Under the pieces are notes generated by a model, which was given only the letters and a program-made list of their open reading frames with translations, did no database searches and was not told the origin of the DNA. A stretch of DNA of 64,000 bases from Agriotes lineatus (taxonomy: Eukaryota > Arthropoda > Insecta > Coleoptera > Elateridae), in contig OW679203.1 in NCBI GenBank assembly GCA_940337035.1, positions 30,575,495 through 30,639,494 of the forward strand. Direction: 5' to 3'. Shown here piece after piece: positions 22,501 to 35,144 of the stretch. The position numbers and the translations under genes were made by a program. Every line of letters starts with the position of its first letter. The stretch's first letter is position 1.

Positions 22501-24699
22501 TTTTCATTTTCTATAGAAATGAGACACAAGACAAGTTCCAACCTGGAGCGCCAGAACATTACTCTGAGGCTGACTCTTTTCTAGCTTAATTAGCAATGGC
22601 GTTAAAGATACAACCTCGTATCTTCCTAAATACTGAATTAGAAATTTGGTTACGATAACATTATTTTTAAATGTACAATTATCTTCACTAATTTCAGAAG
22701 CAGCTGTCTATGAAGAATCCTGCATGGGAGTCAAAACTCCCCTCGTTGATGTATTTATTTAAAGCCGAAAAGAAATGAATGGCTTTTTACGTTTACATAG
22801 ACGCTTTTACATGACCGTTATCATCCTCCCTTTCCATTCACGCTATTAGTATTCAGCACGCACTGATTGGCACGCCCTCATTCGATAAAAACCGCGAATG
22901 ACGTGCTCATTGTTTTAGCATATTTTTCGTTGACAGAAACGCCACCGGTTATTTCAGGCAGACTGCACTTTTTGCCTCAAACAAGCATCACCGTTACGGG
23001 CCAAGTCATTTATTTCGTGCCGAAATTTATATTCAAAGCTAACCTCGTGATCGATTCGCAGGGGAGTTTTCGTACAGTCGCCAAGAAATAAGAACGCCAG
23101 AATAATTCATTTCGGGACTGAGGCAGACGCAAATACTGCTTGCCGCTTACATCGAGATTTCGGTTTCCAGTGCGACGAACACAGTCCGTTAAACAAGGTG
23201 TTTTATCACCTGAACTTATTCCGCTCCAAGCTGAATGCAATTCGCAATATATTCCTCTGAACACGGTTCAAAACAAAACGAATAGAAAGCACTTTATGGA
23301 GTCGCGGGTTGTTTATACATGGCGTTTGATTCTCAATGTTGGAACTCTCTTTGATAGTTGTAAATGCGGCTTGTTTGGGTCTGCAACTTATACATGAAAG
23401 ACTAACATATTTTAAGTTCTTTCTGGAAACATGCAAACCACGAAGAATATGTTAAAACATAAATAGCGGCTTCCTATAAGAACACTGCGAGAAATAAGCT
23501 TGACTTAGAACAGTAAAATATAAACTTGTTTGTTCCATGTTATGGGCTATTTATTGCACAACATGCAGTGGTGTAAACAGTTTCGCATCACCGAAACCCA
23601 AAATCATATTTGTACTCTAGCATACGTTGTTTGCCAAAACCTCCTTATTTAATTACTAGACCGCAGGTAGAAATCACTGCCAATTATATTTTGGATTTTT
23701 TTCCCAAAATGTTTTAGATCATTCCACTTCAGGTTGACTTAAAAATACTTTTGATGAAACATTCCAATGTTATTATGAGTAAACCTGTAAAGCGACATCC
23801 CGGACAAAACAAACTAAATTATAGGACCATAAAAGATTTGGAGTTGTTGCTCATCATAAAGCAGACGCAGTCTTTATCGTTTGAAATGATTAGAAGCGTG
23901 TACACTTTCACTGTGAAAGAAAGATTGCTTAGTTCTAGACTTAGATAATGTAGAGCAGGAAAGGCGCCTCTCTTTTCAAAAATGCAACCGCTTTCTATGG
24001 GTCAAGAACCGTTGGAATTCTACCACAGAGGTGGTACGATGGCGCCAAGTCATCTCCACGTTATATATCTGCTGTTTATGCAAGTAGAAGGGTTTTATGA
24101 CTTAGCGGCTGCAGAAGAAATACACAGTATTCTTAAGACACATGCACTATTGTCCTATATCTAGAAATCCAAGGTCTCAGGATTCGGATGTTATTGCATA
24201 CTTTCCGACCAGTCAATCTTTATTGCTCGCCTTGAGTGAGCGGGTGGCCACCTTGGGATATGGTCGGAACTCGGACTCGCCTTTGTTATCGGATTTAATT
24301 GCAGCTGGGTGCCATAAAGCTGGATTTGTTACGTCTTGCAGATGGCGCAATTAGTTCGCTTCTTACATGGTGTTATTTGTATTCAAAAAGGTTGGACATG
24401 ATCTTGCTGTGACGCCTCGAAATTCATGCAGTTTTAAAAATGTTGTAGTTTTGTTGGCATGGGTATTTTAAATAGCTTGACACTTGGAGAAACCAGGGAA
24501 GTGCGAATCGAGGCACATAACTCAATTTTTGATGTTAGAAATTTAGCTACATACAGCGCCACGTTTTAATTTGAACACCCAACTCAGCTAGCTACACACC
24601 TCTAACACTGAGTTTCTTTTGGAGCCTTTGTTTGTCTTTGGCAAAGAGATTTATGTTGGTGCACCATATCGTAGCTTTGTTCCAAAGGTATTATTTGAC
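22501..24699. other. No gene recognised
   Basis: 22860-23400 is a GC-richer patch with overlapping frames on both strands and no recognisable domain. The rest is AT-rich. Confidence 0.5.
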
Positions 24700-25060
24700 G
24701 TTGAATCAATATTGGAAAATCTTGAAAAAGACACAGAGGGTGTGCTGCCAACAATTACATACGCATCCACCCCTTGTTAAGGTAGCAATTGCAAGTCCAA
24801 AGGGTGGCATAGAAAAATATAAATCAACTAAACGCTTAGGAATTTCTGAACAAAATTTTGAACGTATTCGATAGTCGTATTTACGCAGTATGTAATGAGT
24901 CTACCGCACGTGCAAGTTTAGAATTGAATATTCCTCAGTGCGTATGGTACTTCGTGAGACATTACACTTTGAGCTATATGAGTTGCAGTTTGTTCAGGCT
25001 AACAAAGTGGGAAGATGTGTGAAAAAATGGAAAGAGAAGAAGGCAAGGCTCCTCTGACGA
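24700..25060 (+). pseudogene. Tc/mariner-type transposase N-terminal relic, second copy
   Basis: The plus strand reads KSTKRLGISEQNFERIR, equivalent to the linker GRPRTSEENVERIR between the two HTH subdomains. After a frame change it gives STARASLELNIPQC, equivalent to STRRASLELNIPQSSV, and then VLRETLHFELYELQFVQAN, equivalent to LRKTLHLxPYKLQLVQAL. This is the DNA-binding half of the same broad transposase group as 16860-17690. No catalytic domain follows. Upstream residues (YWKILKKTQ...) fit the preceding helix poorly. Short, frameshifted scrap. Confidence 0.75.
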
Positions 25061-25627
25061 AACCATCTTTTATATTTCAGAAAATATAACTAGACACAAT
25101 TGCAGAATTTGGAGCTCTAGCGTTTATAGCGAACATTTACAACAGCATTTATGTCGAGTATTTTTTTTCCTTTTTACGATGCTGGTGACCAGCAAAAGTT
25201 CCCCTTTTCCAGAATATGGACGGCTTATGTAGGGCCTTGTATGGGCATAAATCCTGGTCACCAGATGCCTTTACTCAGCGGTGGAGACGGCAGGGTTGCC
25301 CTAAAGGGCTGTAGTGACGTGGGGAGCTAGGTGAGCGGGTAGGTGCTACGATAGGCTTACTACCGATTGTAGCTAGGTATGCGAATAAGGGCTGCAGGAT
25401 AGCCCATCACCAATAGCGACTTGGTGGGTTACTGGGGGCTGCAGGAATTTTGGCTTGGTGAGTAGGTTGATTACGCTTCCAGAAGAGACGACTAAAAAAT
25501 GATCTGGGATTATTACTAAGACCTGGCAGCAACTCGTTCGACTGGATCGGGCGAGACTGCTTTCGCTGACAGCGAAGTAACTGCCGGCTTCAAGGTTTAA
25601 ACCTTGAGACTTAAGGCTAGTAGCTAA
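25061..25627. other. Unassigned GC-richer stretch upstream of F2 copy 2
   Basis: Contains a 96-codon minus frame (25373-25663) of no known family. The upstream part may still belong to the F2 repeat, but the alignment with copy 1 is weak here. Confidence 0.4.
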
Positions 25628-25835
25628 AGAGCTACAGTCAACTGCCTTTACCAGGGTAAGCATCTTGCTTTGATACCCTCTATCAGCTAGGTTATCTTCT
25701 AGTGGGGTTTACGTGGCTTTCGCGGTTATCATAATTCACCGCGCTTAGATTGTGACTAAAGTTGACGGCTTTTAAATTTAAGCACACTAATTGTGTTTTA
25801 GATTCAATTTGGGCTGACGCAAACGTCACACAAAA
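25628..25835. repeat. Dispersed repeat F2, copy 2
   Basis: Counterpart of 21925-22195 in direct orientation, about 60 bp shorter through indels. See copy 1 for shared blocks. Confidence 0.6.
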
Positions 25836-28800
25836 TGCTATTTGTTCACAATGATCATTTTTTAATTATAAGTAACACGAATAACCGCGAAAGCCTCAAT
25901 CAGTATATGAAACGATTTTTTACTGTTTTTACTACTTCGCTCGAATTAACAAATGGTGATAATGCCTCTTCTGTTCTATATTGCGACGTATTATATTAAG
26001 ACATAGTATAATAACACCATCTATTATATCACGTTAATATACTTACTAAATAAGAACTAACCAAATAAGAGCAACCTCCAAATCCAATCTATACAGGCGC
26101 CGCGCTGAAAACTAAAACAAGTGGTATTGAATTAAGCCGGCTTCTCAATTATACCTTCCTCGCTTCGCGCAGCAAGCTCTCTGCAGCTATAATTAAATTT
26201 CATATCCTTTCCGAGGACCATGGAAGTGGTTTGTTCCTGGGATTATTTTTCAATGGACGGCTCGCCGTTCCTCAATTAAAGCCAAAGCCGCTCAGATACA
26301 CGAGAAAGAAGGACGTGCCATAATCTCGACCAGATTTGTGCAGTGCGAGACATTCTCTGTATCATTTAGATTAGATAAAAAATCGCCCTAAAACGCATAT
26401 GGCATCATTACGCGAGGTTAGATTATATGCTGGCGCAAGCAACCCCTGACTTTGGATTCCAATTTGACCGCAACATTAAAAAAACTAATTTCTATTATAC
26501 CAGCGGCTCCCTCGGCACTGCAACTTTAAATATTAATAAACAGGTTCAGTATACATCTATCCAAAAGGGATTGTATTTCTCCCGTAAATTCCCTTAACTG
26601 CTTCACAGTTCATGGCTAACTCGATGAAAGGCCTGCGTGTTCTGCCTGCTTGATTGAAGCATCTGAGGCTTTGCGCGGTAGCTAAAATATCCGTACGTGC
26701 GCTCAAACAGGGTTCAACATGTGAAAACTTCAGGTTTTGTTTACTAATCGTACTCTTTGTGATGCAAAGCTTCCCTTCCAACAGCACGGCGATTTTCGCT
26801 GGTGGAATTTATGCCGGGTTGGCTATAATTGCAATGTAATGGTTTTAGGCTCGAGGGTTCATTTAAGCTAACTTATATCAAACTTCTCTAAATAAAAGCA
26901 GTATTCGCTTAAAAATAATTCTCCATTTTCGCTTACCTAACTTGAAAGTAGATAAATTAAAAATAGGCTGATAAATTTGATCTGACTGTTTTTACACGAA
27001 ATATACTTATTACTTAGTGTAGCACAATAAAAAAAATTCTACTGTGGTACTACCTACCAAAGTATTGCTTTCGGCCCAGACCTTTGTTTACAAATTTACA
27101 ATTTAAAATTATATGGAAAGTCTCACGTGTAGCATTCCACAGTCAGAGCTACTAAAATACAATAAATATAAATTGTAATAAAACCTGAAAGTTAGACAAC
27201 TTACAGTACTTAGAAGAAATACAAATTGCATAATTTTCATCTAGTATTTAATTTCAAATAGACAGCTAATTTGGGAATTTTCAAATTAAAATAAAAGAGA
27301 AAAACCACTTACTGTTTTGAATAAAAACCAATTGGGGCTTGATAGCATCCAGCGAGGAATAATTTAGGAGCTGATTCCTAACTCAAACGAACAAAATAAT
27401 TTAAAATCTTTTATCTGTAAGGTTTAATTAATCTAATTCTGCATTATATTATACAGTAATGGTTTTGGGCAGATTATTAATAGAAAAATCAGTTACAAAT
27501 TAACAGGTAGGTACATATATCGGTAATCAGTATATATCCTAACAGAAGTGTCTTTAGTTTAGATTTTTGCATCTTCTAAAATTCTTTTTTGTCTTTAAGC
27601 ACGGAACACTATGATTCGGTTGAATAAGATCGGCCGGAGTCTCGACGAAACCTTTTGGAGTGCCTAATTGAAATAGATGATGTTAGACCAGCACTAGACC
27701 TCGTTAAGAATTCCTCACCACAAAAACCGCTTCATTAGTCTGGCAATGAAATTGTTTCCTATTAACCGAAAGTTCAACTCGATGGGCAAGGCAATAGTTT
27801 CTGGCTGCATTGGATCGGCTTCTTTTAGTTAGGTCCGTCGTAAACCTCAGAAAAATTGTATGAAACTACACAGTTCAGTCATAACCAAAAATATGTCAAA
27901 GTTACAAGTTTAAATGTACCTATGAGATTTAATCTACCGTCAATAAGAATGTAATAATAAAATTTAATTACCTTTTTGGTAACAATTCTAAAAGAAAACC
28001 AAGTGGATAGCCACAGGTTATATTTTGTAAATGTCAATTAGGTTTAATTTTATACCATAGGTATGTGTCAAATAACGGGAATTTCTTATACTTTAGAAAT
28101 GTGAATTGCGTTATTCGATAAATCATTTAACAGCCATCATTACGAACAGAAATAGGTTAAGAGGGCATACCAAGCTCTTTAAATTTCTCTTACCTGTATG
28201 TGCAGAATTTCAGGAAAAAAAAGAAAACCTTTCTATCAAACTCATGATTAAGTAAACAATTTAAATCAAATTGATATGAACTCTAATTCGATATTTTAGT
28301 ATAAAGTGTCATTTATGAACTGCCATAGTAGGTAAACCTTTATTATATTAAACTCATAATTAATCAATTAACATAGCCGATAAATTACATGATTCGATGT
28401 ATATATAAATATTATAGAGAAAAATAACAATTTAATAAAGTTGTTGGCGCCCAATACTGATTTCTTAATGAACTTAAAACCTTTATGCCATAGTGCAGTA
28501 ATCAAAAATCTCACATTTATCATACCCGTATCTCAGCCGACAATTGAGCTAGTCGGAGTTATGTGTACCTTCTAAGGTAGGTTGCAATAGTTGATACACA
28601 CGATACTATATAACTTCTGTGAAGACAGCAACCGCTTGGGTATTAAAACAAAGTCGAAAAATTAATAAAAGTCCAATGTGTCACGCCAGATGAATGTAAA
28701 TATCTTAGCTCTAAAACACCATAGCCTAGCAGGATGATTTTTGCACCAGTTTCTGTAGACTATTAATACAAAGAATTGAAAGCTTTTGGGCGCAGTTCTT

Positions 28801-28842
28801 AGCGTTACCGGTCACAGGCATTAAGCCGTAGCCTAAGTAAAC
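25836..28842. other. No gene recognised (3 kb)
   Basis: AT-rich. Small antisense frame pairs at 26557-26839 have no known motif. Confidence 0.55.
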
Positions 28843-28917
28843 TGTCAGCGTGGTGTAATGGCGTGGACTACCGAACCTGGGACCGCGAGTTCGAATCTCG
28901 GTCAGAGCAATTTTTTT
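28843..28917 (+). tRNA. tRNA-like Pol III unit (degenerate)
   Basis: A-box-like GTGGTGTAATGG and B-box GAGTTCGAATCTC are correctly spaced, and a T7 run (28911-28917), a standard Pol III terminator, follows directly. The acceptor arms do not pair and no clean anticodon arm folds, so this is a tRNA pseudogene or a very short SINE rather than a working tRNA. Confidence 0.5.
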
Positions 28918-30613
28918 AAGTTATCGAAGATGCGGATACACATTTCTGCAAGATATTTCAACGAACTCTATTAAGATAACATGCATATTATTACAATTCA
29001 AGCCGGTTAGGCTTGCAGATGTAACCACCAGAAACAATTCCTAATGTTTCTACCTGCACTTACCAGGAAAAGTAGCTGCTGGGCCAACACCACCTATAAA
29101 CAAAACCATCGCTTTCTGGTGTGACGTCAGCATAAGTCGATTAAATCGCATTGGCGCAGAGTGTTGATTTATTTTAAAAATAAGCGCTGTTTGTTGAAAC
29201 GGGGTGATTAGTAGTGAACTAAATGCTTAGTCGTGTCCCATTCGCTTGTAATAGAAAACGAAGGTTTACATCGAAAACCATAATGTGGAATAATTTTTAA
29301 TTTTAGTAGAGGTAGCTCAATATCAATCCCAAAATTTAACAACATTGTAATCTACTAAATATAAAACTCCAAATATGGTCCATTTATTTGTTAATGCAGT
29401 TAGTTTTCAACTATTATTTGATTTGCTCTATCGATTATTATTAATTTTACCACATTTTGTTCAAAATATTGGTTGTACAATTAATTACGAATAATTTTTC
29501 TTATCCTTTCCTTGCTGTTATATTGGCACGCAATAAAATTAATAAACTAGCCCTCTTCTACACGAAATTTTAAAATCAGTTGCGTCACAAGATTTCATTT
29601 GTTATCAACATTTGAACATTATTATTCGTCAAAATGTTCAACTAATTTATGAATATAAAATAATTAAACAAAGCTAACTTCATTGCCTCATTACGTGGAT
29701 ACAACAGTCAGCGGTGCCTTTAGATTTTTCAATGTTTAATCCAATATTTAATAAGGCTTGACTAATAAAATAATTTACGTAAAAACGTAGGTGCTAACTT
29801 TATACTTTTTCTCCCTAAATGTATAGAGTATAAAGCTTTTACATTTTGAGAATAACCAAATTTAAGTAATTTATCATCCCATAAAGCGATCTTAATGAAT
29901 GAAATGTCACAATTTTTTGTTCCCGTTTCAAAATCAGGACAGTTCAATATTTGCTCAGGTTTGGAATTTATCCATTTGCAATGAGCCAAATAAATAAAAT
30001 AACTGCGTATTGCTCAACTTTTGCTTGGGGAAAATTTCAGACAAATATATACAGGGTAAGCAACTTAGAAAAATTAAATTTTGTTAATTTTTGCGTTCAT
30101 TTTGAAATAGAAGGAAGTAATAATTTTCACATAGGTCAAGCTTTACACTTGCCGAAAATAGGACTTAAACAGAGGCGCGCGCAAGGGAAGTTCGGTGTAA
30201 ACCCATTTACAGATGTTTTACTATTAATTAAAATGCTATCCCTAACTAAGCAAAAATATCCTAAAACTAATTTTTTCTAAGTTATGTATTAATTTCTTTA
30301 GAAATGTATAAAAATATGTGCAATACTTTTTTAAAGTTTGACCTTATACCTGTGATCATGAACACGTAAGCCTCAGTAGCCAAAGAATTATTATTAGAAG
30401 AAGTACATACCTTACACGTTTGTATAATTGCCTCTACACATATGAATTACGCACTTATTCGCATGATGAAAATATCTATCTACAAAACGTACCCAAATAT
30501 GGTGTACACCTCCTAGTTACAAGGCTATTACTAGATCGATTTTGGACGTCTAAATTGGTCAATAAACCACTAGTGATCCATCACCCACTAGTGAGATAAA
30601 AACCATGTCACTC
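28918..30613. other. No gene recognised
   Basis: AT-rich. Frames 29762-29989 (minus) and 29951-30280 (plus) have no recognised motif. CACTAGTGA occurs twice at 30568-30594. Confidence 0.5.
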
Positions 30614-30780
30614 ACTGTATTGCTAGTAGCACTGTCAAGGTAGTCAGTCTGTGTTAAATAACAAACAAAACCTAACCTGTTAACCTCTAATTTGACATAG
30701 ACTGATAATACGCTTCAGTACTGCCAAACGTATATGAATCACAGGCGACTCTAATTATAAATTTATTTGATCTCTCGATA
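30614..30780. mobile_element. MITE family A, copy 3 (internally deleted)
   Basis: Shares CTGTATTG...AGTCAGTCTGTGT, AAAACCTAACCTGTTAACCT and TTCAGTACTGCCAAACG with copy 1, but lacks the TACAGTGTCACCAAC part of the right arm. The right end GATCTCTCGATA (30769-30780) equals the outer TIR of the 63 kb copy, which places the terminus next to TA. Confidence 0.7.
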
Positions 30781-30856
30781 TTTTCCAATTTTTTACTATG
30801 ACTTTTCATGTTTTTTTAGATATTTATTCAGTTGTTGGATAAAGTGTTGTATGACA

Positions 30857-30959
30857 AGCGTGTGTTATTACAAATAATTCACTGGAGAAATAACCCCTCT
30901 CTGACAGGCTGTATAGATTACTCAACTTTTCTCTCGGATTATTTGTAATATAACAAACA
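30857..30959. mobile_element. MITE family B, copy 1 (hairpin)
   Basis: Inverted arms TGTTATTACAAATAATTCAC (30863 on) and the complement of ATTATTTGTAATATAACA (right, ending 30955), continuing inward as GGAGAAA and TTTCTCT. The same hairpin is present at 59606-59708. Confidence 0.7.
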
Positions 30960-31194
30960 GACTATTTGAAAACGCTAGAAAATTAAACAACCTGCAATAG
31001 TCATTTACAAAATTGGTAATAAATAACTTACACCCACAGCACCAAACACTAACGAAGGCACTAAGTAAGTTATCTTTTACCAAAATCTCAATTATAATCG
31101 ATAATTGAAATCAACATGTAGCTTAGTCGTATGCCGCATTTGGTGTTGCAATACTTTGAATTAGGCAAAGCAAGATGTAGCGTGTCGTTGTAGA
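30960..31194. other. AT-rich spacer
   Basis: Nothing seen. Confidence 0.5.
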
Positions 31195-31800
31195 AGAGAG
31201 ATGCATTGTAGGACTAGGCAACAGCCGTTGAACTCACCCGCGCTTCTGAGTTCATTCTCGCCCCGGCTTTGGTTGACTTAATACGTGGCTTTTGCGTGCG
31301 AAGTGCACACCCTCAGGGTGCGCTCTGCTCCGTTAAAAGTGCCTTCGTATTAAACATTATCGGTGTGCTTTCGTCAATTTTTGGGTGCCTTCCGAAGGAG
31401 TTAAGCTGTTTCGTTTCCGTGGCAACCCTTGACGGTTCGTCGTGATGTGTACATTAGCTATTGGGGTTCAAGTAAAGCATGCAAGGTAGTGTGGTCGAGA
31501 CTATTACCATGGGGTTGCGAGACCCTTAATTATCGCTGCGGCGGATCATCTATCCGACTCTTAAGGGTACCAGCTCTAGTTTAACTAAGACGTCACGTTG
31601 AGGGTTCGTCCCGTTGTTCCTGTATTGAAAGTTTTGTACGTGTTTTCACCCGTTCTGAGCATATCGTCCTGCTAACCCCTGGCTGTGGCAAACATGATCG
31701 AGGTCTTGTTTCCGCATCCCGCAAACACCCTGTGATTTCCATATATTCGCATTTTGGGGCAATAGCTTGGGAGGCGATCTCCAGCTGGACAATAGCAATT
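31195..31800. other. GC-richer unassigned block
   Basis: About 600 bp with clearly higher GC and CpG than its surroundings and no open frame of useful length on either strand. It could be a promoter-proximal or 5'-UTR region of a host gene, or the terminal part of an unrecognised element. No TATA box or protein clue decides. Confidence 0.4.
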
Positions 31801-32600
31801 TAATACAGAACATCGGACTCTATCAGGTATTTTAGTGATTAACGTTGTATCGCCTACACAGTTACAGTGAAGTGCTTTCCAAAGTGTTTGGGCACGTTGC
31901 GCTTTTTGGTTGATTTATATTGTAAAATGTTGAACAATACCGTCAAGTTTTATTGCCTACATGTTGTTTTGCGCTTCAAGTTCAAGTAAACGTTGTTGTA
32001 TCACTATCTGTGTAATTTTTGCTAATGTCAATTATGTAACGTAGTCCTTCTGTAAAGTATTTAAAGATATTACTGTTTGAAATGTAGCTATGTCATTTAA
32101 TTGTTATTGTACCGCTGTGTTTAGTTTAAACGTCGCAATTTAACCAGACTAACCCTTGTTGTTTATTATTTTTAAATGTAACCAGTATTCATGTTCATTG
32201 TTATACATATTTTTATTATTTCAAGTACATTGTTAATTGCGTATGGTTTTCATTGGTGTTTGCATGTTTTTTGTGTTTTGTTTAATCTACAGAGAACCAG
32301 ATGGGGTTAAGTGAATATAATAAAAGGTAGGTTCAATTCAGCTATTGCAGTCGTTACCTCAAGCTGTGCCAAGGTAGAAGTAGAAAGATGAAGCATTTAC
32401 TTCCATATTCAAGAGTGCGTTCACCTGTGTAATAGATTGTGTTTTCCCGACCGAGTCCAAATGTGGTGGCGCACCATTTATTGAACATCATTGACCTCGT
32501 TACCGGAGTACAGCCCTAATTCAAAAGTCGTAACAAACCCGCCCTCTCGACTGAGTTCTGCCAGCTGGAAAACGTTTTGTTACCGTACATAGTAAGGAAG
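31801..32600. other. No gene recognised
   Basis: T-rich sequence ending in a short GC-richer segment (32440-32590). Nothing diagnostic. Confidence 0.5.
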
Positions 32601-33970
32601 TTAAGGCCGCATATTGTAAGTAGATTTCCTAAAGATATCGTAAAGTCGTGTTTGTGCGGTAACAAGGGACCGAAGACCCTGTAGGTGATTTGTTTGCTCT
32701 GTTGTTTGATAAAAGTCCAACCTTGATGTTAATCGGTTATTGATGAACATTGTCAACAGTTTGTAGAAGTGTGACAATAAGCTAATAGGTCGATAGTTTT
32801 CTAGGTTTGTATTATCGCCTTTTTTAAAGAGCAAAATATCCTCTGCATTTTGCCGTGAATTAGGAATTTCAGCGTTTTTGAGACATTTATTTAGAAGTAT
32901 ACGGACAGCTTCTAGTAGAGCTTCTCCCCCCCCCCCCCCCATTTTTAACATCTCGGCTGTGATTCGGTTTTTCCCTGGTGATTTTCTGTTTTGCATTTGT
33001 CGTAACACCGATACCAGTTCTTCTTTGTCGATATCGGGTATCTCTTCTATATATACTTTGTTGAGAGAGAGTATCGTGTAAGATTTATAAAAATCTCTTA
33101 CTCCTATCCCTTCTCTGTTTTTTTTTTTTTAGATATTAGTTTGACCCTAAGCCAGCTTTGATTTCAGTATTCGCTTTGTCTTCAATCACAGGCTCTATAT
33201 TTTTTTACTATCATATATGTTCCCAGATCCTTTAGTATATGTATATTTATTGATGTATTTAGTTTTTTATATTTCTCCATTTCTCTATCCAACATGTTCC
33301 TTTGTTTGATCAATTTTAACGTTTCTTCACTCGATTTGCCTTTTTCTTGTTTCTTTTTTGAGCATATAGTTTTTGTAGCTATTTGAATACTATATAGATG
33401 TGGGTTCTTAAAGAATGTGTTTAAGCAATACAAGTTGTATTGCTATAAGAAGTGTAACAAAATTTCACCTCTCCCTTTTCTTGATCTTGGGCCAAAGCCA
33501 TCGATGTTGTTTGGGTTCTCATCCTTTCTTATTCCTATTATGACATTAAAGTCACCCATTACTGTGACATGGTGTGTTCTTTTTTCTTGAATTGCTTTCG
33601 ATATATGTTGATAAAGTTGTTCTACCTCGTTTTCTGCTGAGGCACTAGTTGGTGTATTATTTGTTGAAAATATTTTTTACTGAGTCTCTGTATTATATAG
33701 ATGACAAGATCCGACATAGCATGCATCTTTGTTATTATGTGTTTAATGCTTTTATTAATTAGAAGTAACTTGATTGAAGTTTGGTTAATTTTTTACTCTT
33801 CATTCTAGTTTTAAATAAACCAACTATGTGCCAGTTGATGGATTTTAATCCTTGTTCGTATCGTTACGTATTCATCTAGTCTCATAATGCGGATATTATA
33901 CGTTGCTATAAGAAATGATTCTCTTCTTTTGATTTGATGTTTTGTTAACTTATTTCCCACTCCAGAATCC
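32601..33970 (-). pseudogene. RTE-like LINE, 5' half (endonuclease and RT fingers)
   Basis: On the minus strand, from 5' to 3': degraded start (YNIRIMRLDEY-like, near 33900); PTSASAENEVEQLYQHISKA, IQEKRTHHVTVMGDFNVII and RKDENPNNIDGFG with the catalytic GDFN box of the apurinic-type endonuclease (about 33480-33640); then YNLYCLNTFFKNPH; then the frame 33008-32601 with NRKSPGKNRITAEMLKM, SRQNAEDILLFKKGDNTNLE, NYRPISLLSHFYKLLTMFI and NNRLTSRLDFYQTTEQTN, the RT finger motifs. This motif set is that of insect RTE-like endonuclease-reverse transcriptases. The frame breaks at several points between modules, and the copy stops before the palm (DYEKAF and YADD boxes). A 15-nt G run on the coding strand inserts in-frame glycines after EMLKM. 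Dead. Confidence 0.85.
32926..32940. repeat. C15 mononucleotide tract inside the LINE relic
   Basis: Fifteen consecutive C on the plus strand. On the coding (minus) strand it gives five Gly codons without breaking the local frame. Confidence 0.95.
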
Positions 33971-34833
33971 GTAAAGCAGACTTTTTATAGTCAGTGTGGG
34001 AATCCGAGCGCCTAACTCTATCCACAAATTGACATAATGGTTTCTGAAAGGTTCTTGGCTATAACTCGCCACGCTGGCCATGCGGGTTGGCAAGTGATAG
34101 AATGTAGCAAATAAGGGCAAAATAAAATACGGTAATTGAGGGGTTAAGGTTGGACATGATTTCTCCTAGGTACAGGAGGTGGGAGAGATCAAGAACTTGC
34201 ATGGGCAGGATCGCCATTCCTGATGTAGGTTTCACCTTCACTTACTACTTATTTGTTACACATAATAAAATGAGCGATAATTTACACGTCCAAAATTCCC
34301 ATTCTAGGTAGATAAGACACATTTCTAATTCAATGCGTCTGAAAACAGAACGACGACTAAACAGAGCGTAATGAAGCGCGGCACATAACGTTTCGTTGAA
34401 TGTATCAAACCTATCAACTTGCATTTTGTGGAGCTGGAATATCCGACAAGGTCGTGATTTACGTAGTTGGCATGATAATAAGCTTCGGTCCTTTGATGTG
34501 GACCAATGCAGCAGGCTGCAAATGTTGGCTAACACCGGAAACCTGTTTAGGCACAACCAGATGACTGAAAGTGTTACTCGAAGTTACTTGACACCGAAGT
34601 ACAAATATATACCATGGAGAATCTTAGAAAGCAAGAAGTCAGAGAGATGCACTTCTACCTATTGGCAACAACGCAACCTAAACTGTGTTGATCAACAAAT
34701 AGAAAAGAGGAAATTAGCTACCTGATAGATCTAGTCAACTCCAACCATCTTAAAAAAATAGCTTTACCGTATCACAGTTTAGCTCAATACGTACTTAATA
34801 TTTAACCCTCTATCAGGGAATACAAGCACAACC
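33971..34833. other. No gene recognised
   Basis: Frames 34245-34556 (minus) and 34396-34725 (plus) overlap as antisense shadows and match nothing I know. Confidence 0.5.
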
Positions 34834-35144
34834 GAGCTCTGTAGTTTAGTGGTTCGCACGTCTACTTAGCATTCGGGAGGTTATGGGTTCGATTCCCGCA
34901 GCGTCTGCTCTGTTTCAGGTTTTTAGATGATTTTCCTGAGTCAACAGAGGAGTACTTTCTCTGAGGCAGATGCTGGGGCAGTATTTCTCCACCTTTTCTG
35001 GCCTTTCTTCCATTCTTCACGTCTTCTTTCTCGTTTCCCCCGTCTTATAACTTCCGTTCTTTTCTGAAGAAGGACGAAAGGTTCCTATAGTAATCCGCCC
35101 TCAGTTAGAGGAATTGAAATTACCTTGAACCTTTACCTTTTTTT
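34834..35144 (+). mobile_element. tRNA-derived SINE (about 310 bp)
   Basis: The head at 34834-34912 carries an A box GTAGTTTAGTGG, an anticodon region CTTAGCAT suggesting descent from tRNA-Ala(AGC), and a strong B box GGGTTCGATTCCC. The acceptor arms only partly pair (GAGC with GCTC). A non-tRNA body follows (CAGATGCTGGGGCAGTATTTC; a pyrimidine-rich middle; GAAGAAGGACGAAAGG), ending in CCTTTACC and a T7 run. This is the standard layout of a Pol III SINE mobilised by a LINE partner. It abuts a PLE relic at its 3' end. Confidence 0.75.

Noticed and set aside
22213..22584. 123-codon Phe/Leu-rich plus frame resembling a membrane protein
   Set aside because: The opposite strand reads the C-terminal domain of an RTE-like LINE; the plus frame is its antisense shadow.
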